Below, in pieces: positions 42,143 through 50,624 of a DNA stretch of 64,000 bases (position 1 is its first letter; the number at the start of each line of letters is the position of its first letter). The translations under genes were made by a program, and so were the position numbers. Where the stretch lies: assembly GCA_910587725.1 (NCBI GenBank), contig CAJUNG010000002.1, positions 1 through 64,000 of the forward strand, read 5' to 3'. The notes below the pieces were generated by a model, which did no database searches, was not told where the DNA came from, and saw only the letters and a program-made list of their open reading frames with translations. This DNA is from an uncultured Bacilli bacterium (lineage in GTDB: Bacteria > Bacillota_I > Bacilli_A > RF39 > UBA660).

Positions 42143-44056
42143 CTAAAATCCCTCTGCTTCTGTTTCGGCTTCGTAAGCTAGGCTTTTAATCTTCTTAAAT
42201 GCTTCCTCGGTTAAATTCGCGTAATAGTAATAACGTTTATCATAAACCGTAAATTCAAAGCGATAAAGTTTGTTTTCACTACTTGTTGTTTGTGCTTTTA
42301 AAAGTTGATATACTTCATTTATTTTTTGAGGAACATTGTAGTAATAATATTGACCTTCTACTTCATCTTCTATCATAATATAGGCAATTGAAGATGCGCT
42401 TTGTTCTTTTAGTTTTTCTGCTGCTTTTTCATTAAAGCGATTAACTACTAGCTGATTCATCTTTTTGGTGATATTACTATAATAAGTTTCTTTGATTAAG
42501 GTATGATTTTTGTAGGTGTATACGTGAATTGGTAAGAAAACTTCAGCTCGTTCGCTTTCTGGATTTTCTAAAGCTTCTTTTAAGGCTTGATAATCCTTTT
42601 CTTCTAGGGTCGTAATATCTTCCCCTATTGTGATAACGTTGATATTGGTTAGTTGATTTTTCAAAGATTCTTGATACACTTTACTAGAAGAAATATAATT
42701 TTCTAATTTTTCTGCATTTTCTTGATTTAGATAGATTGAACCTGAACGATAAACTCTACCTTTCATATTTACTTCTAGGTACCCGATATAAATATTATCC
42801 TTACTTTCTTGGTCATTTGAAAGAAGTAAATTGTAGATTTCTTCATCTTTGATTTTAATGTTTCCGCCAACTTTTTCTAAAGTCGGAACTCCGTCTCCAT
42901 AAATCGTAATGGAGGTAATATCTTTTGCAGAAAAAGTGACTTCTTTTACTTTATATGTCGTATAATCTCCAGATAAAAATCCAACTAATGGGTATAGAAT
43001 TAAGATGGTAAGAAAGAATGCGGCTAAATTGAGACGAATATGGGTTACTTGTTTTCTAGTCATTAAATCATAGATGAAATGATAAATTAAAAGGAGGGTA
43101 AAAGCAAATAAAACACCAATAAAATTAGCATACTTTGTTGCTTGATAAATAATGACCATAATAGGTAAAACGGTAAGAGCACGAATTAGCATATGGACAT
43201 AAATATTTTTGAATGAGGTTTCGCAAACTTCTAATTCTTTTTTAGAAAAAGCTAAATACCCGACAAGTACGTATAGAATTGTTAGTAAAGCCATTCTACC
43301 AAGTTCAGCGTCTAAGTAAAGGGATGATGCATTTTGATTCCTTCCCATTTGTATTAAGAATTCAACTGGTAAAGTGTAGTGTGTTTTGTTGGGTTCATAA
43401 AGACTTTTACTTGTTTTATATGCCTTTAAGTTTGTCGTTTGGCACTCTTTACATTCATAGTAGAAGTTTTGATGATTAAATGTTTCTCTTGACACGGTAA
43501 AGAGACGATCTGTAAAGGGAACAAGGAATAAAATAAGAAGGGATACGACGATTGTTGTCGATATATTTCCTGAGAATGATAAGGCAAGATTAGTGATAAC
43601 AAAGATAAAAATATAGGAAAGTGTAAATAATACGAAGTAGTCTAAGAATATCTCTTTCGCAATATAGACATTGGGAAGTGCCATGGATGCGATAAAAATA
43701 AGCAATGTCGTAACGGCAATTAAAGCGCCAATGATGAGGCATCCTCCTATCGTATTGGTAATAAAAATGGTTTTTCGGTTAATTGGCATACTTCCGATAA
43801 AATCAATAGATTTCTTTTTAAAGACATAGTGAAATAAAATAATCGATAAAATTACGGGAACGATATATAATCCTATTAAGGCAAGACCAGATATATCTAG
43901 TAGCCCAAATACCATCACTTTATCATAACTTGTGGTCATCAGAAAAATAATCAAGTTCAAAATCGGTAGCATAAGTAGTAAAAACGAAAGGATGACACGA
44001 GATTTTTTTAAGTTTTGTTTCAAATAATTAAAGTGAAATAATTTCGTTAAATTCAT
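42143..44056 (-). CDS. ABC transporter permease
   Basis: A 637-residue integral membrane protein with a first block of six or so transmembrane helices (residues about 20-200), a cysteine-containing loop (YYECKECQTTN), a second block (about 250-370) and a large extracytoplasmic C-terminal domain with tyrosine-rich beta strands. It would form the membrane part of an exporter with the ATPase encoded upstream, whose gene overlaps by 29 bases. The substrate is unknown; YtrA-linked transporters often respond to cell-wall-active compounds. Confidence 0.82.
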   Translation of the reverse strand: MNLTKLFHFNYLKQNLKKSRVILSFLLLMLPILNLIIFLMTTSYDKVMVFGLLDISGLALIGLYIVPVILSIILFHYVFKKKSIDFIGSMPINRKTIFITNTIGGCLIIGALIAVTTLLIFIASMALPNVYIAKEIFLDYFVLFTLSYIFIFVITNLALSFSGNISTTIVVSLLILFLVPFTDRLFTVSRETFNHQNFYYECKECQTTNLKAYKTSKSLYEPNKTHYTLPVEFLIQMGRNQNASSLYLDAELGRMALLTILYVLVGYLAFSKKELEVCETSFKNIYVHMLIRALTVLPIMVIIYQATKYANFIGVLFAFTLLLIYHFIYDLMTRKQVTHIRLNLAAFFLTILILYPLVGFLSGDYTTYKVKEVTFSAKDITSITIYGDGVPTLEKVGGNIKIKDEEIYNLLLSNDQESKDNIYIGYLEVNMKGRVYRSGSIYLNQENAEKLENYISSSKVYQESLKNQLTNINVITIGEDITTLEEKDYQALKEALENPESERAEVFLPIHVYTYKNHTLIKETYYSNITKKMNQLVVNRFNEKAAEKLKEQSASSIAYIMIEDEVEGQYYYYNVPQKINEVYQLLKAQTTSSENKLYRFEFTVYDKRYYYYANLTEEAFKKIKSLAYEAETEAEGF

Positions 44057-44930
44057 AACCTAACACCTCCATTTGATAAATAAAGATTTCTTCTAGAGAA
44101 AGTGGTAAATAATCTAAGATGATTGGCTTTAATTTCGATAATTTCTTATCGATTTCTTTTTCCTCTCCTTTGACAATCATCGTCGCAATGGAACCGACTT
44201 TTTTAAAATTCATGATTTCAATCTCTTTAAAGGTTTTCTCATCAAAATCTTCTTTTAGAGAAATTTGGACTTTAAACATATTGGTTTTTATTTCATCAAT
44301 TTCTCCTTCAAAGAGGATACCTCCTTGATATAATAGACCAAGATTATCAGCGATATCTTCTAATTCTCGTAAGTTGTGACTCGTTAACACAATGGTCGAT
44401 TTTTTCTCTTCCATATGTTTTGCTAGTATTTTTTTTAAGACTGTCCTCACAACTGGGTCTACACCATCAAATGTTTCATCGAAGAACATGTATCTAGCAT
44501 TAGTCGCAATTGCTAGAATCAATGCGCATTGTCTTTTCATTCCTTTAGAAAATGTACTTATTTTTTTCTTGGTATCTAATTTTAAAATACTGGCTAGTTT
44601 TTCTAAATAGGTCATATCGAATTTTTGATACACCGCAGCATAGAATTTTGCCATATCGTGAATCGTATATCCTGGATAAAAGAATAAATCGTCGGGAACA
44701 AAGACGATGTTTTGTTTCATTGTTTCATTTTCTAAAACATTTTCTCCATCCATCTTGATTTCTCCCTCATCGGGAAGGTAAATTCCATTGATAATTCTAA
44801 GAAGTGTGGATTTACCGCTTCCATTTGCACCTACTAATCCATAGATTAAACCATCTTGGATAGTACAATTTAGGTGTTCTAAAACTTTTAAGTTGCCATA
44901 ATGCTTGGAGATGTTTTTAATTTCTATCAT
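44028..44930 (-). CDS. ABC transporter ATP-binding protein
   Basis: A 300-residue ATPase with Walker A GLVGANGSGKSTL, a divergent signature region (ISTFSKGMKRQ) and Walker B YMFFDETFDGVDP, followed by the switch histidine in LTSHNLRELEDIAD and a C-terminal regulatory extension. It is the first gene of a three-gene operon with the permease and the GntR regulator. GGAGGAAAAGC precedes the ATG. Confidence 0.93.
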   Translation of the reverse strand: MIEIKNISKHYGNLKVLEHLNCTIQDGLIYGLVGANGSGKSTLLRIINGIYLPDEGEIKMDGENVLENETMKQNIVFVPDDLFFYPGYTIHDMAKFYAAVYQKFDMTYLEKLASILKLDTKKKISTFSKGMKRQCALILAIATNARYMFFDETFDGVDPVVRTVLKKILAKHMEEKKSTIVLTSHNLRELEDIADNLGLLYQGGILFEGEIDEIKTNMFKVQISLKEDFDEKTFKEIEIMNFKKVGSIATMIVKGEEKEIDKKLSKLKPIILDYLPLSLEEIFIYQMEVLGYEFNEIISL

Positions 44931-44950
44931 AGCTTTTCCTCCTAACTTAC

Positions 44951-44973
44951 TTGTATTACTACAAGTAGTACAA
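44951..44973 (-). promoter_or_regulatory. Candidate GntR operator
   Basis: TTGTA-TTACTACAAGTAG-TACAA is an inverted repeat with an inner ACTAC-AA-GTAGT. It lies about 20 bases ahead of the ABC operon start codon, where a YtrA-type repressor would bind. Confidence 0.55.
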
Positions 44974-44991
44974 TTTGATTATATGAAAAGA

Positions 44992-45029
44992 AAAAAGATT
45001 TGTCAACCATAAATGAACAAATCTTAAAA
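44992..45029 (-). terminator. Terminator after the surface-protein pair
   Basis: AAGATTTGT…ACAAATCTT with a following T-rich run lies just past the stop codon at 45032. Confidence 0.75.
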
Positions 45030-45031
45030 AA

Positions 45032-46876
45032 TTAATTAGTAGGCGTCAAAACTATTCGGAAAGAAGCTTTTGGACCATTTCCGCCATCGCCATTAGCAAA
45101 TCCAAAACTTCCACTTTCTATTCCTCTTTCATATTGGCCACCCCTACCAAGCCAAGGATTTACTCGATGCATATTAAGTCCCCAGTCATCATACCAACTT
45201 GTAATATGTCTAGGAGAACCAGTTGGGTCGGTAAAACTTCCGAATGGCCCCATTTCTCCTGTAGCATCTCCAAGAATTCGTTGATAATAACTTTGATTAC
45301 TTTCTGATTGATAACGGTTATAATATTTTTTCCATTGTGGAGCATCAAAAAAGTCAGGATAATGGGCTAAAATGTCACTATTTCCTCCTACGATATTTGC
45401 TAGTTCATTATAAGCCATCACATATTCAAAGGAACCACCAGACATATCATAAATTCCGGTAATATTTTTTGTGGTCGTCGCTAAATATCCGATTTCTGTA
45501 TTATAGGGTAAGGTAACATCAGATGTTGTTCCATTTAAATTTCCGGGAATACTTATTCCTTCATTGTTTCCTAATGTGGGGGCTTCTACACTCGCATATC
45601 CAGTCATAGAGTCTCTATAGTTATTAAATCTAATTTCTGTTGCGCTTCCATACTTTGAGTGGTGCAAGTAAGCTACTGCTCCCCATTCGGTGTTTTTCAT
45701 CATATGAGACTCATCGTCTCTTAAATAATCGAAACTTGCTTTGAAGGCATTTCCAACAGTAATTCCTCTCCAACTATAAACATTGGGTTTAATTTGAATT
45801 TTTGTTGAATCTCCAGAATTTACCTCTGCTTCTACTTTTGTCGTTGCACCTTTGTATCCTGTTTCAAACTTTCCCGTCCAAAATCCTGTCGAATCAAAGG
45901 AAATAAATGCAGGAGAAGTCATATAATCACCAATTTTACAATTTCCTGTTGCACCAAACGTCATCGGTGTTGTACATTCTCCTTGGATTTCATCTTTGGT
46001 ATTTTCAAGACCAAATCGAATCGGAATTTCATGAATATTATTTTTATTGATACTCGTTAGGGAATTATAGTTTCCTAAATTCCATAGTTGGTAACTATAT
46101 TTTGGTATCCAAACAAAGTATGACTCTATATTTTCTTCTGGAATTATTTCATACTCCCGATAAGTTTTTGTTTTATCTAAAAGTACAACGGCATTCGCCC
46201 ATAGCTTATCTTCATAGCTATACCATTCTTCATAAATATTTGCCTTCTGGACATTCCCATCATCTTGAATCGTTACAGGGACTAGATTTTCTGAAAGGAT
46301 TGGGTCGCATCCATTTAACAAAGTTTCTCTATAAGCCGTTTCTTCTGTCTGTGACATTCTTAAACTTAGCTTAAACCCCATACTTTTTCCTTGAATTAAC
46401 GTTTCATCCTCGAGAGTATCTCTTATCCATAACCGAAGTTCATATTCAATCGTTTCATTTTCTAAAATAACTCCCTCATCAATGACGTTATCTACGATAT
46501 TCGATACAAAATCAATGGTTGTTTCTTTATTCTTAGTTAATCCATACTTTACATCTTCACGAGCAAGAGGTTGTCCCACAGTAATTTCTTCTAGTTTCAA
46601 AACATATGCCGTATCCATACTTGTTTTATTCGTAATTCTAAAGGTAAACGCTTCTTGTATCATTCCTACTTCATCATACATTGGTAAAGCATTTTCAATA
46701 TATAAATTATTCTCATCCTCATCTAAAACTAAATCTAGATTCCCTGCATTTACTATTTGTTTCTTACTTCCTGTTATTGTAAAATTAATAAATGCATAAG
46801 TTGTTCCAAAAAACAGAATTAAAATACTTAAAATAATTAACACAATTTTTGTTTGATTTTTCTGTAATTTTTTCAT
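45032..46876 (-). CDS. Exported TasA-like / lectin-fold surface protein, paralog 2
   Basis: The ~614-residue protein has a signal-anchor (KIVLIILSILILFFGTTYAF), a TasA/camelysin-like beta domain (about residues 35-190: NAGNLDLVLDEDENN…DEVGMIQEAFTFRITNK) and a C-terminal formylglycine-enzyme/C-type-lectin-like fold (MMKNTEWGAVAYLHHSKYG, GIYDMSGGSFEYVMAY, SFRIVLTP). It is probably exposed on the cell surface. The ATG at 46876 lies three bases past the upstream stop, and its Shine-Dalgarno GGAG lies inside the upstream gene. It is about half identical to that tandem paralog, with a 160-base stretch almost the same. Confidence 0.82.
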   Translation of the reverse strand: MKKLQKNQTKIVLIILSILILFFGTTYAFINFTITGSKKQIVNAGNLDLVLDEDENNLYIENALPMYDEVGMIQEAFTFRITNKTSMDTAYVLKLEEITVGQPLAREDVKYGLTKNKETTIDFVSNIVDNVIDEGVILENETIEYELRLWIRDTLEDETLIQGKSMGFKLSLRMSQTEETAYRETLLNGCDPILSENLVPVTIQDDGNVQKANIYEEWYSYEDKLWANAVVLLDKTKTYREYEIIPEENIESYFVWIPKYSYQLWNLGNYNSLTSINKNNIHEIPIRFGLENTKDEIQGECTTPMTFGATGNCKIGDYMTSPAFISFDSTGFWTGKFETGYKGATTKVEAEVNSGDSTKIQIKPNVYSWRGITVGNAFKASFDYLRDDESHMMKNTEWGAVAYLHHSKYGSATEIRFNNYRDSMTGYASVEAPTLGNNEGISIPGNLNGTTSDVTLPYNTEIGYLATTTKNITGIYDMSGGSFEYVMAYNELANIVGGNSDILAHYPDFFDAPQWKKYYNRYQSESNQSYYQRILGDATGEMGPFGSFTDPTGSPRHITSWYDDWGLNMHRVNPWLGRGGQYERGIESGSFGFANGDGGNGPKASFRIVLTPTN

Positions 46877-46879
46877 CAA

Positions 46880-48745
46880 TCAATCTCCATCCGTTTTTTC
46901 ACTTGCCAGTACAACGCGGAAAGATATTCCTTTGTCAGCACTTCCTTGAGATGTCCCAAAAGCAAATATTCCACTAGCATTTCCAGCTAACCAGTACCCA
47001 CCACGTAATTGCCAAGGATGACTAGGATACATTGTACTTGCTACATCATAATACCAACTTGACCTTCTTCTTGTCGAGTTATCAGGATCCTTCACATATT
47101 GGAAAGGTCCCATCTCCCGTGTAGCATCGCCTAAAATTCCACTTTTATATTGTCCTGCCATATTTTCAATTTCATTAGAATACTGATTATAATACTTTTT
47201 CCAATTGTTATTGTTAAAAAAATCTGGGTAAATTAAGGTGATTTGGCTTACTCCCCCTATCGTTGATGCTTTTATATTATAGCCCATGACGACTTCCCAA
47301 CTTCCTCCAGACATATCATAAATTCCAGTGATATTTCCTGTCGTACTTGCTAGATATCCCGTTTCTGTATTGTAGTTTCTCGTAACATCAGGGGTAGTTC
47401 CGTTTAAATTTCCTGGGATACTTGTTCCATTGTTGTAAGCACTATTTGGTTCTTCTACGTTTGCATATCCCGTCTTATAAGAACGGTTGTTATTATTTCT
47501 TACGCTCATACTACTTCCATATTTTGAGTGTTGTAAGTAAGCTACTGCTCCCCATTCGGTATTTTTCATCATGTGAGACTCATTACTTCTTAAGTAATCG
47601 TAACTGACTTTAAAAGCATTTCCAACTGTGATGTTTCTCCAACTGTAAACATCTGGTTTTATCTGAAGCTTTGTAGAATCCCCAGAATTCACTTGCGCTT
47701 CTTCTAAGGTCGTCGCATTTTTATAACCACTTTCGAATTTTCCAACCCAAAAGCCAGTAGAATCAAAATCTAGGAAAGCTGGATGGGTCATAAAATCTCC
47801 TACTTTACAAGAGGCATTGCTTGAAGTCATTGGTGTTGTACATTCTCCATTTATCTGATCACTTGTATTTTCCATACCAAATTGAATCGGAATGGAATGT
47901 GGCTTCGTTGTATTTATCGTCCCATTGTCAAAGTATGCGGTAGTATCCCACAATTGATATCGATACTTTGGTATCCAAACAAAGTATGACTCTATATTTT
48001 CTTCAGGGATTCTTTCATACTCCCGATAAGTTTTTGTTTTATCTAAAAGTACAACGGCATTCGCCCATAGCTTATCTTCATAGCTATACCATTCTTCATA
48101 AATATTTGCCTTCTGGACATTCCCATCCTCCTGAATAGTAACGGGAATTAGATTATTTGATAGAACCGGATCCGTTCCATTTAAAATACTTTCTTTGTAT
48201 ACTATTTCTTCTTTTTGGCTCATTTTCAAATTGATTCTAAATCTTAGACTTTTCCCCTTAACCGTAGCATCCGATGTAAGGTCTTCTCTTAACCATAATC
48301 TTAATTCGTATTCAATTGTCGCGTTTCCTTTGATTTTTCCTTCATCGATTACGTTATCTACGATATTCGATACAAAATCAATTGTTGTTTCTTTATTTTT
48401 AGTTAGTGAATACTTTACATCTTCTTTTGCTAAAACCTCACCAATCGTGATATCTTCTAATTTTAATATATAGTTTGTATCCATACTTGTTTTATTCGTA
48501 ATTCTAAAGGTAAATGCTTCTTGAATCATCCCTACCTCATCAGCAATCGGATAGGCATCTTCTATCAATAAATTATTCTCACCTTCATCTAAAATTAATT
48601 CTAAATTCCCCGCATCAATCACTTGTTGCTTGTTTCCCACAACTCTTTTATTGATGAATGCATAAGAAACACTTAAAAGAATCGCAAAAGTACTAATTAA
48701 AAACGCCATGACTTTTATTGCCTTTTTTTTATTTTCTTTTTTCAT
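46880..48745 (-). CDS. Exported TasA-like / lectin-fold surface protein, paralog 1
   Basis: A 621-residue protein with the same architecture: signal-anchor (VMAFLISTFAILLSVSYAF), TasA-like domain (DAGNLELILDEGENN…DEVGMIQEAFTFRITNK) and lectin-type domain (MMKNTEWGAVAYLQHSKYG, GIYDMSGGSWEVVMGY, SFRVVLASEK). It is the first gene of a two-gene operon. Its promoter (48768-48798) contains a homopolymeric G tract, so expression is probably phase variable. The extracellular ligand is unknown. No cell-wall sorting signal is seen, so anchoring is by the N-terminal helix or secretion follows cleavage. Confidence 0.83.
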   Translation of the reverse strand: MKKENKKKAIKVMAFLISTFAILLSVSYAFINKRVVGNKQQVIDAGNLELILDEGENNLLIEDAYPIADEVGMIQEAFTFRITNKTSMDTNYILKLEDITIGEVLAKEDVKYSLTKNKETTIDFVSNIVDNVIDEGKIKGNATIEYELRLWLREDLTSDATVKGKSLRFRINLKMSQKEEIVYKESILNGTDPVLSNNLIPVTIQEDGNVQKANIYEEWYSYEDKLWANAVVLLDKTKTYREYERIPEENIESYFVWIPKYRYQLWDTTAYFDNGTINTTKPHSIPIQFGMENTSDQINGECTTPMTSSNASCKVGDFMTHPAFLDFDSTGFWVGKFESGYKNATTLEEAQVNSGDSTKLQIKPDVYSWRNITVGNAFKVSYDYLRSNESHMMKNTEWGAVAYLQHSKYGSSMSVRNNNNRSYKTGYANVEEPNSAYNNGTSIPGNLNGTTPDVTRNYNTETGYLASTTGNITGIYDMSGGSWEVVMGYNIKASTIGGVSQITLIYPDFFNNNNWKKYYNQYSNEIENMAGQYKSGILGDATREMGPFQYVKDPDNSTRRRSSWYYDVASTMYPSHPWQLRGGYWLAGNASGIFAFGTSQGSADKGISFRVVLASEKTDGD

Positions 48746-48767
48746 CTGAACCCTACTTTCCTAGTTT

Positions 48768-48798
48768 ATTATACCCCCCCCCCAGGCATTTTTGTCAA
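48768..48798 (-). promoter_or_regulatory. Consensus promoter with G10 spacer tract (probable phase switch)
   Basis: On the minus strand a perfect TTGACA (48793-48798) and perfect TATAAT (48768-48773) are separated by 19 bases, of which the last ten are all G (48774-48783). The start codon follows 22 bases after the -10 box, with AGTAGGG as ribosome site. Slippage in the tract would move the spacer around the optimum of 17. Confidence 0.88.
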
Positions 48799-48966
48799 GG
48801 AGTTGTGGACGGTGGGATGTTAGTATATTTATTAGACAACTACCTTATGGGGTATCAATTTTTGTAGTTATTATCATAAATTTTTTTACTCTCTTGATTT
48901 TATTCTACTCTTAGTATATCTTAAAATCCTAGGTATTGCAAGCAACTGATTAGAAAAATCCATAAT

Positions 48967-48997
48967 AAAAAAATTGAACCTAATTATAGCTCAACTT
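48967..48997 (-). terminator. Terminator after ppaC
   Basis: TTGAGC…GTTCAA with TTTTTTT on the minus strand, shortly after the stop codon at 49004. The stretch 48800-48965 holds no gene. Confidence 0.65.
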
Positions 48998-49003
48998 TTC
49001 TAT

Positions 49004-50620
49004 TTAACGGATATTTTCTAAAATTTTCGGAACTAGCTGTTTCTTTCTTGATACGATTCCATCAATATAAGTTCCCTCTTTAATATCACTGATTCCAAAG
49101 GCATCTTCTATAATTTCTTTGCTTGCCCTATCAAAATAAAGGTAAGAGCCATTTTTTAAAATGTCTGTCACTGCAACAAGAACTAATTTATATTCTTTTT
49201 CTGACTTTAATTCTTCAATTAACTCGATATATTCTTCTTGTTCTCTTTCAATATCTTCAAAATTTAAGGTAAAAATTTGACTAATCGCAAACTTTTCATT
49301 TTCCCAAGGGAATACTTTCATGTCAGAAGTCAATATTTCTTCTTTGCTTCTTCCTTCTAGTGAAGTTCCTGCTTTAAACATTTCTCTTGCATATTCTTGA
49401 TAATTTATTCCTAAGTTTTCAGCTAAGGTCTTTACTACTTTTCTATCGATATCCGTTGTTGTCGGCGAAGTAAGGGACAAGGTATCCGATAAGATTCCCG
49501 ATAACATAAGTCCTGCAATTTCTCTAGCTAACGCTATATGTTGTTCCTGATACATAAAGTAGAGAATGGTATTGGTGCTTCCTACCGCCATATTTCTAAA
49601 ATTAATTGGGTAAGCGGTCGAAATATCTCCTAGCTTATGATGGTCGACAATCTCTAAAATCTCTGCTTCTTCTAATCCTTCTACACTTTGGTCTTCTTCG
49701 TTATGGTCGACTAAAATGACCTTTTTCTTATTTTTTCCATTAATATCCGTCACCCGCAATAGACCTAAGCATTTATCATTCTTTCCTAAAATCGGATAAT
49801 TATTATGTTTTAGTTTCCCACTGCGAACTATAAATTCATCATAGTAGTCGCTCTCTTCAAAGGTTGTGATTCTTCCTTCTTGTAAAAGCGAAGAAATATA
49901 ATTGGATAAGTAGATTTGTTTTGCGGTATCATAGGTTTCTAAAGACGTACGGATGATATTGACGCATTTTTCTTTCGCATCTTTTAAATGGTGTTCTTTA
50001 ATTTCTCCACTACCAATGACAATTAAAAGTTTCACTCCACTTTCGATTGCATATTCAATAATGCTATGACGGTCCCCTACAATTAAAATATCTCTTTCTG
50101 TCAAAGTGATGTTTTCTAAAAAGGTTGTACTTTTGAAGGAGGCAATTTTTAAGTTCCCCTCTATTTCATCATCGAAATGAAGGACTTCTTCTCCATTTAA
50201 AGTCTTTAGAATGTTTTGATAACTTGTTTTCAAATAGGACTCATTATTTTTTAAGAGTTCTCTGACAATCCCTTTTAATGTAATTAGTCCTAAAAACTTT
50301 TGTTTTTCATTGACGATAGGAACTCCCGTAATGGCATTAGCTTCCATATATTCATAAACTTCTTTGATTGAAGCCGTTTCTTTTTGAAAAACACCTTTGT
50401 GGTAATTCAAATCTTTAATTTGTAATTTTACATCATTTAAAAACTTAGGTTCTTTGATGTGAAAATAATCAAGGACAAATTTTGCCTCTTTGGCAATTTC
50501 CCCTAACACGTAAGGTTTGGCATCTAGGCCTTGTTCTTTTTTTAAATTTGCAAGAACGATAGCACTAGTTACGCTATCTGTATCTGGTTTTCTATGCCCC
50601 ACTACATAAACATGTTCCAT
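49004..50620 (-). CDS. ppaC: Manganese-dependent inorganic pyrophosphatase with CBS and DRTGG domains
   Basis: A family II pyrophosphatase, which hydrolyses PPi to phosphate and drives biosynthesis forward. The DHH core shows VVGHRKPDTDSVTSA at the N-terminus and VDHNEEDQ…EIVDHHKLGD later, with the DHHA2 domain at the C-terminus. Between residues about 70 and 250 lie two CBS domains split by a DRTGG domain, the arrangement of nucleotide-regulated CBS-PPases (adenylates or diadenosine phosphates as ligands in characterised members). It follows the RNase J gene by four bases and is the end of that operon. AAGAGGTG precedes the ATG. Confidence 0.93.
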   Translation of the reverse strand: MEHVYVVGHRKPDTDSVTSAIVLANLKKEQGLDAKPYVLGEIAKEAKFVLDYFHIKEPKFLNDVKLQIKDLNYHKGVFQKETASIKEVYEYMEANAITGVPIVNEKQKFLGLITLKGIVRELLKNNESYLKTSYQNILKTLNGEEVLHFDDEIEGNLKIASFKSTTFLENITLTERDILIVGDRHSIIEYAIESGVKLLIVIGSGEIKEHHLKDAKEKCVNIIRTSLETYDTAKQIYLSNYISSLLQEGRITTFEESDYYDEFIVRSGKLKHNNYPILGKNDKCLGLLRVTDINGKNKKKVILVDHNEEDQSVEGLEEAEILEIVDHHKLGDISTAYPINFRNMAVGSTNTILYFMYQEQHIALAREIAGLMLSGILSDTLSLTSPTTTDIDRKVVKTLAENLGINYQEYAREMFKAGTSLEGRSKEEILTSDMKVFPWENEKFAISQIFTLNFEDIEREQEEYIELIEELKSEKEYKLVLVAVTDILKNGSYLYFDRASKEIIEDAFGISDIKEGTYIDGIVSRKKQLVPKILENIR

Positions 50621-50624
50621 TTTT

